Part shown: positions 1 to 8,859 of the stretch, piece by piece | Layout of the letters: the number at the start of each line of letters is the position of its first letter | Numbering within the stretch: position 1 is the stretch's first letter | Source: an uncultured Verrucomicrobia subdivision 3 bacterium | GTDB taxonomy: Bacteria > Verrucomicrobiota > Verrucomicrobiia > Limisphaerales > UBA11358 | DNA length: 64,000 nucleotides | Reading direction: 5' to 3' | Assembly: GCA_903850425.1 (NCBI GenBank) | Contig: CAINLR010000106.1 | Coordinates: 1 to 64,000 of the forward strand | Position numbers and translations under genes: made by a program | Notes under the pieces: generated by a model | Told to the model about the DNA's origin: nothing | The model's database searches: none | What the model saw: the letters and a program-made list of their open reading frames with translations, nothing else

Positions 1-669
1 CGTGCTGCCGGATTTACGAAACGTCCCGGCATTGTTGAACGTTGTGCCGTTGCCGCCGTAAGCGTTGTTCCAAGTCCAATCGCTCTGCGCATCCCACACG
101 CCATTGTTGACGATGAACGTGCCGGGACTGCCGCCCGCCTGGATGGTCCCGGCCGTCCACAACACCGTGCCGTTATTGGTGAACGTCGAGTTCGGCCAGT
201 CATGGTTGTTGCCGGTGGTGATGTTCAACGTGCCGCCGGAAGCCAGTGTCAAAATGCCGCTCCAAGAACCGACCGACCAGCCGATGGTGCCGCTCAATAC
301 CGCGTTGGTGTTGCCGATGAGCGTGCCGCTGTCCACCGTGAAGAAGGCGCTGGGATTCACGGTGAGCGGGCCATTCAATACAAGCGTCTGATTGTTGAGC
401 AAGAGCGTGGTCAACGCGCCGGCATTGGTGCCAAGAATGATCCCGCCCACGGTCGTCGTGGTGCTCAAGGAAACGATGCCGTTGGTCATGACGGCGGTGT
501 CGCCGGCTCCCGGCACGCCATTCGGACTCCAGTTGGCTGCGTTGTTCCAAGCGGCGCTCGCAGTGTTGGTCCAGTTGTAGATGGTGGCGTGGGCCACCAG
601 GCCCGACATGACCAAGCTGCCGATGGCCGCGACGAGGGAAACGGGTTTCATTGAATGGATGGTCTTCAT
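1..669 (-). CDS. Secreted beta-strand-repeat (autotransporter/PEP-CTERM-like) protein, C-terminus cut by window edge
   Basis: The minus-strand frame is open from an ATG at 669 through base 1, so 223 codons are visible and the gene runs off the left edge. The N-terminus is a Sec-type signal (two lysines, then a hydrophobic stretch, with cleavage plausible after AHA near residue 28). What follows is Asn/Thr/Gly-rich with a recurring pattern such as YNWTNTASAAWNNAANW and GGTLNITTGNNHDWPN, as in the autotransporter-associated beta-strand and PEP-CTERM passenger proteins common in Verrucomicrobiota. An AGGAAC stretch about 8 bases before the ATG is a reasonable ribosome site. It is divergent from the LuxR-type regulator at 862, which could control it. 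The substrate or adhesive role cannot be told from the visible part. Confidence 0.7.
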   Translation of the reverse strand, partial: MKTIHSMKPVSLVAAIGSLVMSGLVAHATIYNWTNTASAAWNNAANWSPNGVPGAGDTAVMTNGIVSLSTTTTVGGIILGTNAGALTTLLLNNQTLVLNGPLTVNPSAFFTVDSGTLIGNTNAVLSGTIGWSVGSWSGILTLASGGTLNITTGNNHDWPNSTFTNNGTVLWTAGTIQAGGSPGTFIVNNGVWDAQSDWTWNNAYGGNGTTFNNAGTFRKSGST

Positions 670-793
670 GGTTTTGTTCCTGGTTACGATATGCGAGCCG
701 GCGTTTTCGTTGCTGCTGTCCGCACGGGTTAACTGTCCTTGTCCTAATCTCTGGCGCTTAAGTTTCCATGCTACACATTATTAGGAATATAGC

Positions 794-813
794 AATACGC
801 ATAAGTGCGTATT
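794..813. promoter_or_regulatory. Inverted repeat, possible operator between divergent genes
   Basis: AATACGC (794-800), a 6-base spacer, then GCGTATT (807-813) form a perfect 7-base dyad of 20 bases overall. It lies between the divergent secreted protein and the LuxR-type gene, about 50 bases before the ATG at 862. Its size and position suit a site for a dimeric LuxR-type regulator, possibly autoregulatory, but binding is inferred only. Confidence 0.4.
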
Positions 814-861
814 TTGTTTGCATTGCACAATCGTCACCGGCAAACCTGTGTCGCGATCGGC

Positions 862-1905
862 ATGAGCCTGCTCACCCAAAATGAATACGAATTGTTCCTC
901 GAGTGTATTCGCGGGTTGCATTCATTTCAGGACGTGCCAGCGCTGCGGTCATGGTTGCTGGATACCGCGTTGCCGCAATTAATCCCGTCGGATTGGCTTT
1001 CCTACAACGAAGTGGATCTGGTGCATCCGGCCAACACCCTGGCCATCCTCAAACCTGAATCAAATGAGTTTTTTCCCCGGCTGTTTCAGCGGTTCAGCGA
1101 GGTGGCTTACCAGCACCCGCTGATTTCCCGCCAACTCCAGTCACCGGATTTTTCGGTGCATAAAATTTCCGATTTTCTGACGCAGGAAGCCTATCACCGA
1201 CTGGATTTGTATCGCGATGTCTACCGGCCCATGGGCGTGGAATATCAGATTGCCGCGACCATCAAACTGGAGCCCGACCGCCTCACCGCGTTCGCGCTGT
1301 CGCGCCGCCAGACTGATTACACCGAACGGGATCGGAGCATTTTGGAAATGCTGCGCCCGCATCTGGTGGTGGCCTTCAACAACCTGGCGCTGGCCCAGGA
1401 GCGTCAGACCATCATGGACACCACCGCGCTGGCGCTGAATGAATTTTCCTCCGCCACCCTTATCGTAAATCCGCAAGGCCGCATTCTTTATCACACCGGG
1501 TTGGGCCTGAAGTGGATCGGGGTAACTCAACCGGAAGTTTTGCCGGCGACCATCGCCGACTGGTTGAATGAACCCACCCATGGCAACAGTCACCGCCCCT
1601 TGACGTGGATCACCGAAGCTCGCCCCATTCACATCCGCGCCGTGCCGACGAGCAGCCACGAGCGGCGTTTGCTCGTGCTTACGCAGGAACCCGCGTCGGC
1701 GCCGGTGGCGGCTTTACCCAATCAACCCGGCCTCACCCAGCGTGAAGGGGAGGTGGCCCGCTGGATTGCGACGGGCAAGACCAACGCTGAAATCGCCGCC
1801 ATCCTTGGCATCAGCCCCCGCACCGTCCACAAACACGTCGAACATATTTTCGAAAAACTCGGCGTGGAAACCCGCATCACGCTCGCGCTACGGCTGCGGG
1901 ATTGA
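862..1905 (+). CDS. LuxR-family transcriptional regulator
   Basis: A 347-residue protein ending in a LuxR/GerE helix-turn-helix at about residues 285-345: [20 protein letters not shown], then the recognition-helix segment [18 protein letters not shown]. The first ~270 residues are a variable sensory region with no motif I can name. The frame is open from a GTG at 805, but I prefer the ATG at 862, because the earlier start would put the 794-813 dyad across the start codon and because [12 protein letters not shown] reads like a normal N-terminus. Neither start has a strong Shine-Dalgarno. It is divergent from the secreted beta-strand protein and likely regulates nearby secreted functions; the target is inference. 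Confidence 0.8.
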   Translation: MSLLTQNEYELFLECIRGLHSFQDVPALRSWLLDTALPQLIPSDWLSYNEVDLVHPANTLAILKPESNEFFPRLFQRFSEVAYQHPLISRQLQSPDFSVHKISDFLTQEAYHRLDLYRDVYRPMGVEYQIAATIKLEPDRLTAFALSRRQTDYTERDRSILEMLRPHLVVAFNNLALAQERQTIMDTTALALNEFSSATLIVNPQGRILYHTGLGLKWIGVTQPEVLPATIADWLNEPTHGNSHRPLTWITEARPIHIRAVPTSSHERRLLVLTQEPASAPVAALPNQPGLTQREGEVARWIATGKTNAEIAAILGISPRTVHKHVEHIFEKLGVETRITLALRLRD

Positions 1906-2004
1906 GGCGGGCGGCAGTTTGGATTTCGAGCCGAGCCGGGGTGGTGGGCAAGTCGCGCTGAAACCAATGCCCTCGACTTGCCCGGCACCAATTGCCCGCA
2001 GCGA

Positions 2005-2547
2005 TTATTTCTTCTCTTCCTGATTCCGATTCGGCGCGTTCGTCCCGGCGGCAAAATCTATCGAGACGGAATTGATGCAATAACGCTGGCCGGTCGGGGC
2101 CGGGCCGTCGTCGAAGACGTGGCCCAGATGGCTGCCGCAGTTCGCACACAAGACTTCCGTGCGGTGCATCCCCAGGCTGGAGTCGTCGCGCGCGATGACT
2201 TTTTTCTGCGCGGCAATTTCCGAGAAGCTCGGCCAGCCGCAGCCGGAATCAAACTTGTCGTCCGACTTGAATAACACTTCCCCGCACGCCGCGCAGCGAT
2301 ACACGCCCGGCTCCTTCGTGTTCCAGTATTTGCCGGTGAACGGACGTTCCGTGCCCGCCTCGCGGAGGACGTGATATTGTTCGGGCGTCAGGATTTTGCG
2401 CCATTCGGCTTCGGTGCGTTGGAGGGGGAATTTCATGGTGGAGTTGGTGGAATGGTTCATCACGGCCGGGCGGTTCGTGGAGCCGCCTTCGCAGCCAGTG
2501 CCAAACACGAGCGCGCCCAGCATGAGCAGGATAAAATTTTGTTTCAT
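2005..2547 (-). CDS. msrB: Peptide-methionine (R)-S-oxide reductase, exported/lipoprotein form
   Basis: MsrB reduces methionine-R-sulfoxide in proteins. All family landmarks are present: zinc ligands in RCAACGEVLF and LCANCGSHLGH, the GCGWPSF segment, and the catalytic cysteine in RYCINSVSIDF. The domain fills about residues 50-170. The N-terminus from the ATG at 2547 (MKQNFILLMLGALVFGTGC) is a signal peptide ending in a Cys with an imperfect lipobox, so the enzyme is probably periplasmic and perhaps lipid-anchored. The longer reading frame to 2586 is less likely because it would bury the signal. The ATG overlaps the TGA of the upstream AddB-like gene (ATGA, 2544-2547), implying translational coupling. 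Confidence 0.93.
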   Translation of the reverse strand: MKQNFILLMLGALVFGTGCEGGSTNRPAVMNHSTNSTMKFPLQRTEAEWRKILTPEQYHVLREAGTERPFTGKYWNTKEPGVYRCAACGEVLFKSDDKFDSGCGWPSFSEIAAQKKVIARDDSSLGMHRTEVLCANCGSHLGHVFDDGPAPTGQRYCINSVSIDFAAGTNAPNRNQEEKK

Positions 2548-5500
2548 GTTTGTGCTTCGGTTGCCGCCGGGCGCAACCCGCGCCACGCGTGCGTCCAGTC
2601 ATCCAGGCGGCACGCCGCGCGATAATCGCAATAGTCACACGGCTTTTCCGCGCCCTTACGATATGGGTCAACCGCCGCCGCGCCGGAAAAAATCTTCCCG
2701 CCCAACTGGCGCAACTGGTTTTCGACACCCGCCACCAAGGCCACAAAGTTTTCGGGCGGCAACGCCTCTGCGGAATTGGACGGCAAACCGCCGCCTTTGT
2801 TCAAACGGAAGTTGAACTGGTCGCCTTTGCTCACCTCCGCGCGCCGGTCAAACTTCCGCAACTCGCCCGCATCGAAGCGTCCGTTGTGACGATACGCGAG
2901 TTTCTTTGCCTCGTGGTCGCCCAGAACTTCCGCGCGCGTGCCGCCGCTCTTGAAATCGCCGCGCAGGTTGACGTAGAAGGCTCCGGCGGGAATGATTTTC
3001 TCCGCGCCGAAAAATCCCCGCGGGTCTTTCCATTGGCGCAACGCCCCGAGATACGCGAGCAACTGCAACTGCACGCCGTTTTCCACCAGCAACGCATCCA
3101 GTTTCTTGCCGCCGGATTTGTAATCGGTCACCACGGCGAGGGCCGTGCCGCTGGCCGCATCGCGCCACAAATCCACGCGGTCAATCCGACCTTGCAACGC
3201 GAGCTTGTGGCCACCGCCCAAATCAAATTCCCACGCGGGCGCGCGGTCGTCCGGGCCACCAAAACCGAGTTCCGCCGCCGCCGGATCAAAGTCATATTGC
3301 CCGCGCATCCAGCCGACGATGACCTCCACAAAATCCTGCAACGACGCCCCCAGCGCCTGCGCGGCGAAAACGGTTTCCGCCGAATCGCGAAACAATCCAT
3401 TGCGGAAATGCGCCGTCTGCGCGGCCGCGATCTGGCCAATGCGGACGCGCGCCGCCCGCGGTTCCAAGTCGCGCCAGCGTTGGCCTTCCGCTTGCAACTG
3501 TTCGTGAAAAACCTTCAAGACATCGTGCTGGAAATTGCCGCGTTCGCGCGCATCCAGTTCAAAAACCTTCCGCTCATTCGCGCGCAGGCCGGAGCGGACA
3601 AAAAACTTGAACGGACACTGCGCGAATTCCTCCAACCGGCTGACGGACGAGCGCAAGACCGGGCCGTAGAGCCGCTCCGCCAGCGCCGGCGAAAGGTTTT
3701 CCTTTTCATTTGGCTCGCGCAAAGCGGCGAGTTTTTCCGCCAGCAATTTGAGCGCGGGGAGTGCGAGCAGTTGGTCCAAGCTGAAAGAATCGCCCTCACC
3801 CTGACCCTCTCCCATCCGGTGGGAGAGGGAACAGCCGTTGTCAACTTCCAGCAATTTGGATAGCTGTCCGGCAGAAGAGCGATATGAATTTCCATCGAGA
3901 CGGGGAGCCTTTCCCCCTCTCCCATCGGATGGGAGAGGGCCGGGGTGAGGGCCATTCCATTGGACCAACAGCGGCACCAATTCGCTGGCGTGCTCAGCGT
4001 TGCGCCAGTCCAAGGCCGCCGAACCTTCTTCAACTTCAAGCTGCGGGAACATCCGTTGCAGTTGAGCGATAAAGGGCGATGGGTTCAGCGTTTTCCCCTC
4101 GGCAGTTTGGCGCGCGAACGTCAGCGCCAGTTTTTCATTCGCGCGTGTGCAGGCGATGTAGCCGAGATAACGCTCGCGGGAAACCTGGTCAAACCGGCTG
4201 GTGCCGAGGGCGACATTTTGCCGCTCCAATTCATCGCGGTCGGCGGGCGTCAAGATCACCGGCGCGGCGGGCGCGGCGGGAAACACGGATTCGTTCACGC
4301 CGAGCAGCAGCGCGAATTTCAGGCTGGGGTTGCGCGCCCGGTCAATCGCCCCGACCAGCACTTCGTCCAATGCCGGTGGGATCACGCCGACGGTCAGGCT
4401 GGCCAGGCCGGCTTCGAGGATCGGCAGCCAGTCACGCAGCGGCAGCGGCTCGCGCGGAAACGCCAGCGCGAGATTTTCCAGCCAGGAATTCATCTGCTCC
4501 CAGACGGTCGCATGGATGGCCGATGACCGCTGGCCGTTGGCCGATTCCTCGTCATCGTGGGTCCAGCGTGCCAGTGTCGGCTCGACTTCCAAGTCCCGCC
4601 AAAGTCGCCGCAGGATTTCGGCCAACTGCGCGCCGGTTGGCTTGGAATTCAGCTTTGTCAGTTGGGCGTGGCAACTTTCAAACGGCGGGAAAATGATCGC
4701 GCGCAGGCGTTCGCAGTTTTCCTCCGGCAGCGGCGCGCGCCATTGCTGGCCGCGCCAGCCGAATTCCAGCGCGGCATTTTCCAGCCGGTCAATCTCGGTT
4801 TCGACCACCGGCGAGAAGCCGGCCTTGAGCGCGGCAAACCAATCATCGTTTTGCCAGTCAAACGCGACCGTGCGGAGCGCGTTGCGCGTGAGTTCCGCGA
4901 GCGGGTGATGCGCCACGCTCTCGCGGCGGTCGAGAAAAAAAGGAATGCCATAGCGCCGAAAAGCGCGCGCGAGCGGTTGGTGATACCCGTCTAACTGGCG
5001 GACCAGCACCGCGCAGTCGCGGAAACGGTTGCCACTGCCGGCGCGGACGAATTTCAAAACCGCGCGCGCGGCGAACATGGCCTCGGCTTCGGGATTCGCG
5101 CAGGCGGTCGCGGTGATTTGCGATTGCACATTCGAGCTTTCAAATGCCGACGCGACCGGCAGCGACCAGCCGGCCTCCAGTTCACCCAACACCGAGTCTT
5201 CCGCGAAACGATTTTTGCCCGGCACGCGCCGGAGGATTTCCGTTTTCACTTCGCAGTCCGGCAGATTGGCAATTTGCGTGCGACACTGCTGGAACGTTTT
5301 GCCGATGGCCGACCAGATGGAGAGCCACGAGACGGCGGGGGTGGGTTCGGTTTCCAGGCAGAACGCGAGGGTGGCCTGTTCGCACCGGGGTAGAACGGCG
5401 GCGAGCAAGGCGAGTTCCTGCGGCGTCATCTCGGCAAAACCATCCAGCCAAAGTCCTTCAATTCTTAAATTCGCATTATTGATGCTGCCTTGGCGGTGCA

Positions 5501-6083
5501 GCGCGGCCGTGGCGAAATCGAGCAGGTCGTTCGCGTCCTGCAAGGCGTGTTCGCGCAGCCAGTCGGCGTATTTTTCCGACAGCAACGCCAAGTCATGCAG
5601 TTTGTCGCGGAGTTCGCGGCGCAACGTGGCCGTTGCCGACAGCGCCCGCAGCCGGGCCGGAGTAAACTGATGTTGCTGCAGTTCCGCGAGCAGCGCGCCG
5701 AGTTCGGGCGCGAAGCCGCCGCGGCGGGCGCTGCCGCGAAAGAGCTTCAGTTCATCGGCGTGGCGCAGCAGCAACGCGCGCAGCACCATGAGGCGGCCTT
5801 CGGCGGACAGGAGTTTTGGCGGCGCAAGATGGAGTTGTTCGAAGCTGAATTGCGCCAGCCGGTCGAAGGAAAAAATATTCAGCCGCGTATAGCCGGCGAT
5901 TTCCGCGCCGGCCAGCAACTGGCGTTCAAGCTGGAACGTGGCCTGTTTGGGCGCGAGCAGGATGAGCGGCGGGCCGTCGGGCGCTTGCGCCAGCGCGGTG
6001 CGGATTTCCGCCAGGCAGCGGAAGGTCTTGCCGCTGCCGGCGGGGCCAAGGAGAAAGCGCGCTTGCACGGCGGAAAGTTTCAC
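2544..6083 (-). CDS. AddB-like helicase/exonuclease (PD-(D/E)XK) subunit
   Basis: A protein of about 1180 residues with a Walker A motif near the N-terminus (LLGPAGSGKTFR), a UvrD-like region with VLVRQLDGYHQPLARAFRRY and GVNESVFPAAP, and a C-terminal RecB-type nuclease domain with the VVTDYKSGGKKLD catalytic strand. A cysteine before the nuclease (EEFAQCPFKFFV) and the terminal CDYCDYRAAC match the four-Cys iron-sulfur clamp of AddB. AddB works with AddA in RecBCD-like double-strand break repair, but no addA is adjacent: upstream is a GH95 gene on the other strand. I take the GTG at 6083; a TTG at 6095 lies inside a CGCAAAGG tandem repeat. Residues ~714-768 are encoded by a palindromic repeat insertion (3792-3952) that kept the frame. 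Confidence 0.82.
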   Translation of the reverse strand: MKLSAVQARFLLGPAGSGKTFRCLAEIRTALAQAPDGPPLILLAPKQATFQLERQLLAGAEIAGYTRLNIFSFDRLAQFSFEQLHLAPPKLLSAEGRLMVLRALLLRHADELKLFRGSARRGGFAPELGALLAELQQHQFTPARLRALSATATLRRELRDKLHDLALLSEKYADWLREHALQDANDLLDFATAALHRQGSINNANLRIEGLWLDGFAEMTPQELALLAAVLPRCEQATLAFCLETEPTPAVSWLSIWSAIGKTFQQCRTQIANLPDCEVKTEILRRVPGKNRFAEDSVLGELEAGWSLPVASAFESSNVQSQITATACANPEAEAMFAARAVLKFVRAGSGNRFRDCAVLVRQLDGYHQPLARAFRRYGIPFFLDRRESVAHHPLAELTRNALRTVAFDWQNDDWFAALKAGFSPVVETEIDRLENAALEFGWRGQQWRAPLPEENCERLRAIIFPPFESCHAQLTKLNSKPTGAQLAEILRRLWRDLEVEPTLARWTHDDEESANGQRSSAIHATVWEQMNSWLENLALAFPREPLPLRDWLPILEAGLASLTVGVIPPALDEVLVGAIDRARNPSLKFALLLGVNESVFPAAPAAPVILTPADRDELERQNVALGTSRFDQVSRERYLGYIACTRANEKLALTFARQTAEGKTLNPSPFIAQLQRMFPQLEVEEGSAALDWRNAEHASELVPLLVQWNGPHPGPLPSDGRGGKAPRLDGNSYRSSAGQLSKLLEVDNGCSLSHRMGEGQGEGDSFSLDQLLALPALKLLAEKLAALREPNEKENLSPALAERLYGPVLRSSVSRLEEFAQCPFKFFVRSGLRANERKVFELDARERGNFQHDVLKVFHEQLQAEGQRWRDLEPRAARVRIGQIAAAQTAHFRNGLFRDSAETVFAAQALGASLQDFVEVIVGWMRGQYDFDPAAAELGFGGPDDRAPAWEFDLGGGHKLALQGRIDRVDLWRDAASGTALAVVTDYKSGGKKLDALLVENGVQLQLLAYLGALRQWKDPRGFFGAEKIIPAGAFYVNLRGDFKSGGTRAEVLGDHEAKKLAYRHNGRFDAGELRKFDRRAEVSKGDQFNFRLNKGGGLPSNSAEALPPENFVALVAGVENQLRQLGGKIFSGAAAVDPYRKGAEKPCDYCDYRAACRLDDWTHAWRGLRPAATEAQT
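3792..3952. repeat. Pair of inverted palindromic repeats inserted in frame inside the AddB-like gene
   Basis: A unit at 3792-3830 (CCCTCACCCTGACCCTCTCC, then a CCATCCGGTGGGAGAGG hairpin) returns in opposite orientation at 3911-3952 (CCCTCTCCCATCGGATGGGA, then GAGGGCCGGGGTGAGGGC). Each unit is itself a hairpin and the two face each other across ~80 bases. It reads through as a low-complexity insert (HPGPLPSDGRGG ... LSHRMGEGQGEGD) in the protein. REP-like elements of this wording are common in intergenic DNA of GC-rich bacteria; here one is inside a gene. Confidence 0.75.
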
Positions 6084-6106
6084 GCAAAGGCGCAAAGGCG
6101 CAAAGG
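6081..6106. repeat. CGCAAAGG tandem repeat at the start of the AddB-like gene
   Basis: CGCAAAGG occurs three times in tandem (6083-6106), reading CCTTTGCG in the gene's direction and ending in GTGAAA, which contains the chosen GTG start. It occupies the place of a Shine-Dalgarno. The rest of the gap to 6330 holds no gene or clear signal. Confidence 0.6.
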
Positions 6107-6330
6107 AATTTATTCTGGCGAGGCCAGGGGAACCCCCGGCCGCCCGGTCGCGCAGGTTTTTTCGGATGAAGTTGTTTCACGAACGGGACCGGCGGGAAGC
6201 TGGTTCCACTACGGAACGGCCGCCGATTCCAGGGGGCGACGAGCGCCACCTGGTCTTTCTGGCACCTTTCGGTTTGCAGGTAAATTGAATTTGCGCTTGT
6301 GCCCGGGACCGGGCTGGCGAGAATTTCCCC

Positions 6331-8709
6331 ATGCCAACACTGTTCCGCAATTATTTGGCCGCGCTCGCGGCGATTTTTATTCTGCAAGCCAGCAGCCACG
6401 CGACGAAGGCCGCTTCGCCACTGACACTGTTTTACACCAACGCCGCCGCAAAATGGACCGAGGCGCTGCCCATCGGCAACGGCCGGCTCGGCGCGATGAT
6501 TTTTGGCGGCACGACGCGCGAACATTTGCAACTCAACGAAACCACACTGTGGGCCGGCGGGCCTTACGATCCCAGCAACACCAATGCGCTCGCCGCGCTG
6601 CCCCAGGCGCGCAAGCTGGTGTTTGACGGGAAATATGACGAGGCGTCAAAGTTGATTAGCGACAAAATGATGGCCGTGCCGCTGCGCGAAATGCCTTACC
6701 AAACGCTCGGTGATCTGTGGCTGGATTTTGGAGCAGCTGCGGCACCGGCGGAGAATTACCGGCGCGATTTGGACTTGGACACCGCTGTCGCCAGCGTCAG
6801 CTACACGGCGAACGGTGTTCATTTTAAACGCGAAGTTTTTTCCAGCCCGGTGGATCAAGTCATCGTGGTGCGGCTGACGGCGGACAAACCCGGAAAAATT
6901 TCTTTCACCGTCGGCATGACCACACCGCAGAAAGCCAGCCAAAGCGTGGAAGTCAACACGCGTTCGCCGTTCGCCGGCAAAACCAATGACGCGACGCTGG
7001 TGATGAACGGCGTCAATGGGGATGCGCAACGCATCAAGGGTGCGTTGACATTTCAGGCCCGCGTGCGGGTGCTGTCGGATCAAGGGAATATCCTGCCAGG
7101 GGCGGGCAAAATCACCGTGACCGGCGCGGATTCCGTCACGCTGCTGATTGCCGCCGCAACGAGCTATAAGAATTATCACGATGTCAGCGGCGATCCCGAA
7201 GCCATCGTCAAGAAGCAGATTTCCGGTGCGCGTGAAAAGTGGTTGAACGGCCATTACCGCGATGGTTTGGATACCACGCTCAGAGATCACATTGCCGCGC
7301 ATCAAAGTCTATTTCGTCGCGTGGCTCTGGATCTGGGCGAAACCGATGCCATGAAACTGCCGACGGATGTTCGCATCGCGCACTTCGCCGAAGGCAAGGA
7401 CCCGCAACTGGCCACGCTCTACTTTCAGTTTGCGCGCTACCTCTTGATCAGTTGTTCGCGGCCCGGCGGCCAGCCCGCGACGTTGCAGGGTTTGTGGAAC
7501 GATTCCATGACGCCGCCGTGGGACAGCAAATACACCATCAACATCAACACCGAGATGAATTACTGGCCGGCCGAACCGTGCAATCTTTCGGAATGTGTCG
7601 AACCGCTCACACAAATGGTCCTGGAAATGAGCGAAACCGGTGCGCGCATGGCGAAAGTCAATTATGGTGCCGGCGGCTGGGTGGCCCATCACAACACGGA
7701 TTTGTGGCGCGCGACCGGAGCGGTGGACGGCCCCAATTCCGGTATGTGGCCCACTGGCGGTGCCTGGCTCTGCCAGAATTTGTGGGAACACTTTCTGTTC
7801 ACCGGCGACCAAAAATATCTCAAGCAGATTTATCCGGCCATGAAAGGCGCGGCGCAATTTTTCCTCGATACGCTCGTGGAGGAGCCGACGCACCACTGGC
7901 TCGTCACGTGTCCATCGCTCTCGCCGGAAAACAATAATCCCGCCGCCCAAAGAACCAGCATCTGCGCCGGGCCGACGATGGATCAGCAAATCCTGCGCGA
8001 CCTGTTTTCCAATTGCATCCGCGCCGGGGAAATTCTGGGCGTGGACGAAAAATTCCGCAAGGCAGTCGCCGCCGCGCGGGCGCGGCTCGCGCCCATGCAG
8101 ATCGGCAGCGCCGGCCAGTTGCAGGAGTGGTTGCAGGATATTGATATGCAATCGCACGACCTGCATCACCGCCACGTCTCGCATCTCTACGGACTCTATC
8201 CGAGCGCGCAGATTGATGTGAACACCTCGCCGGAATTCGCCGCCGCCGTGAAGAAATCGCTGGAAATTCGCGGCGATCAGGCCACCGGCTGGGCGACGGC
8301 CTGGCGCATCAATCTGTGGGCGCGGTTGCACGACGGCGACCACGCGTTCAGCATTTTGGAATTTTTGCTGAGTCCCGCGCGCACTTACCCCGACATGTTT
8401 GACGCACATCCGCCCTTCCAGATTGACGGCAATTTCGGCGGCGCGTCTGGCATTGCCGAAATGCTGCTGCAAAGCCAGAACGATGATATTCAACTGCTGC
8501 CCGCGCTGCCAAAAGCCTGGCCGGCGGGCAACGTCAAAGGTCTCCGCGCCCGGGGCGGGTTTGAAGTGGGCATCGCGTGGCAGGATGGAAAATTGATTTC
8601 CGCCACCGTGCGTTCGCTCAACGGAAATCCGATTCGGCTGCGCTACGGAGCGACAACCAAGTTCGTCCAAATCAAAAAAGGCCAGGCGTTTCAGTGGGAC
8701 GGGAATTGA
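6331..8709 (+). CDS. Secreted GH95-family glycosidase (alpha-L-fucosidase-like)
   Basis: A 792-residue protein with a signal peptide (LAALAAIFILQASSHATKA) and the full GH95 architecture: an N-terminal beta domain beginning WTEALPIGNGRLGAMIFGG and NETTLWAGGPYD, then the (alpha/alpha)6 barrel with the ININTEMNYWPAEPCNLSEC active-site motif near residues 401-420, and the conserved HRHVSHLYGLYPSAQI and FQIDGNFGGASGIAEMLLQS. The length is normal for the family. GH95 enzymes remove terminal alpha-L-fucose (some remove L-galactose) by inversion. Export to the periplasm or outside is expected. It opens a deoxysugar island with the FGGY kinase, rhaA and rhaT. Exact specificity cannot be read from sequence alone. 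Confidence 0.92.
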   Translation: MPTLFRNYLAALAAIFILQASSHATKAASPLTLFYTNAAAKWTEALPIGNGRLGAMIFGGTTREHLQLNETTLWAGGPYDPSNTNALAALPQARKLVFDGKYDEASKLISDKMMAVPLREMPYQTLGDLWLDFGAAAAPAENYRRDLDLDTAVASVSYTANGVHFKREVFSSPVDQVIVVRLTADKPGKISFTVGMTTPQKASQSVEVNTRSPFAGKTNDATLVMNGVNGDAQRIKGALTFQARVRVLSDQGNILPGAGKITVTGADSVTLLIAAATSYKNYHDVSGDPEAIVKKQISGAREKWLNGHYRDGLDTTLRDHIAAHQSLFRRVALDLGETDAMKLPTDVRIAHFAEGKDPQLATLYFQFARYLLISCSRPGGQPATLQGLWNDSMTPPWDSKYTININTEMNYWPAEPCNLSECVEPLTQMVLEMSETGARMAKVNYGAGGWVAHHNTDLWRATGAVDGPNSGMWPTGGAWLCQNLWEHFLFTGDQKYLKQIYPAMKGAAQFFLDTLVEEPTHHWLVTCPSLSPENNNPAAQRTSICAGPTMDQQILRDLFSNCIRAGEILGVDEKFRKAVAAARARLAPMQIGSAGQLQEWLQDIDMQSHDLHHRHVSHLYGLYPSAQIDVNTSPEFAAAVKKSLEIRGDQATGWATAWRINLWARLHDGDHAFSILEFLLSPARTYPDMFDAHPPFQIDGNFGGASGIAEMLLQSQNDDIQLLPALPKAWPAGNVKGLRARGGFEVGIAWQDGKLISATVRSLNGNPIRLRYGATTKFVQIKKGQAFQWDGN

Positions 8710-8780
8710 TTATTGCGGTGGAGTATGATCAGGGAAGTGAGCGACTTTCTCTCTCACCATCATCTCGGAGTGGGAGTGTG

Positions 8781-8843
8781 CCCCCTCATCCCGGCCTTCT
8801 CCCCCGTGGGGGGAGAAGGTGGCCGCAGGCCGGATGAGGGGGG
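8781..8843. repeat. Palindromic REP-like element after the GH95 gene
   Basis: CCCCCTCATCCCGGCCTTCT runs into a CCCCC-GTG-GGGGG hairpin top and returns as GGAGAAGG...CCGGATGAGGGG. It lies in the 150-base gap between the convergent GH95 and kinase genes and could fold as a shared terminator without a U-tract. The wording resembles the repeat inserted in the AddB-like gene. Confidence 0.7.
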
Positions 8844-8859
8844 ACGCGTTTCGGCCGTT

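Noticed and set aside
2550-3863. 437-codon frame opposite the AddB-like gene
   Set aside because: Antisense shadow; the minus strand has nuclease and iron-sulfur motifs throughout.
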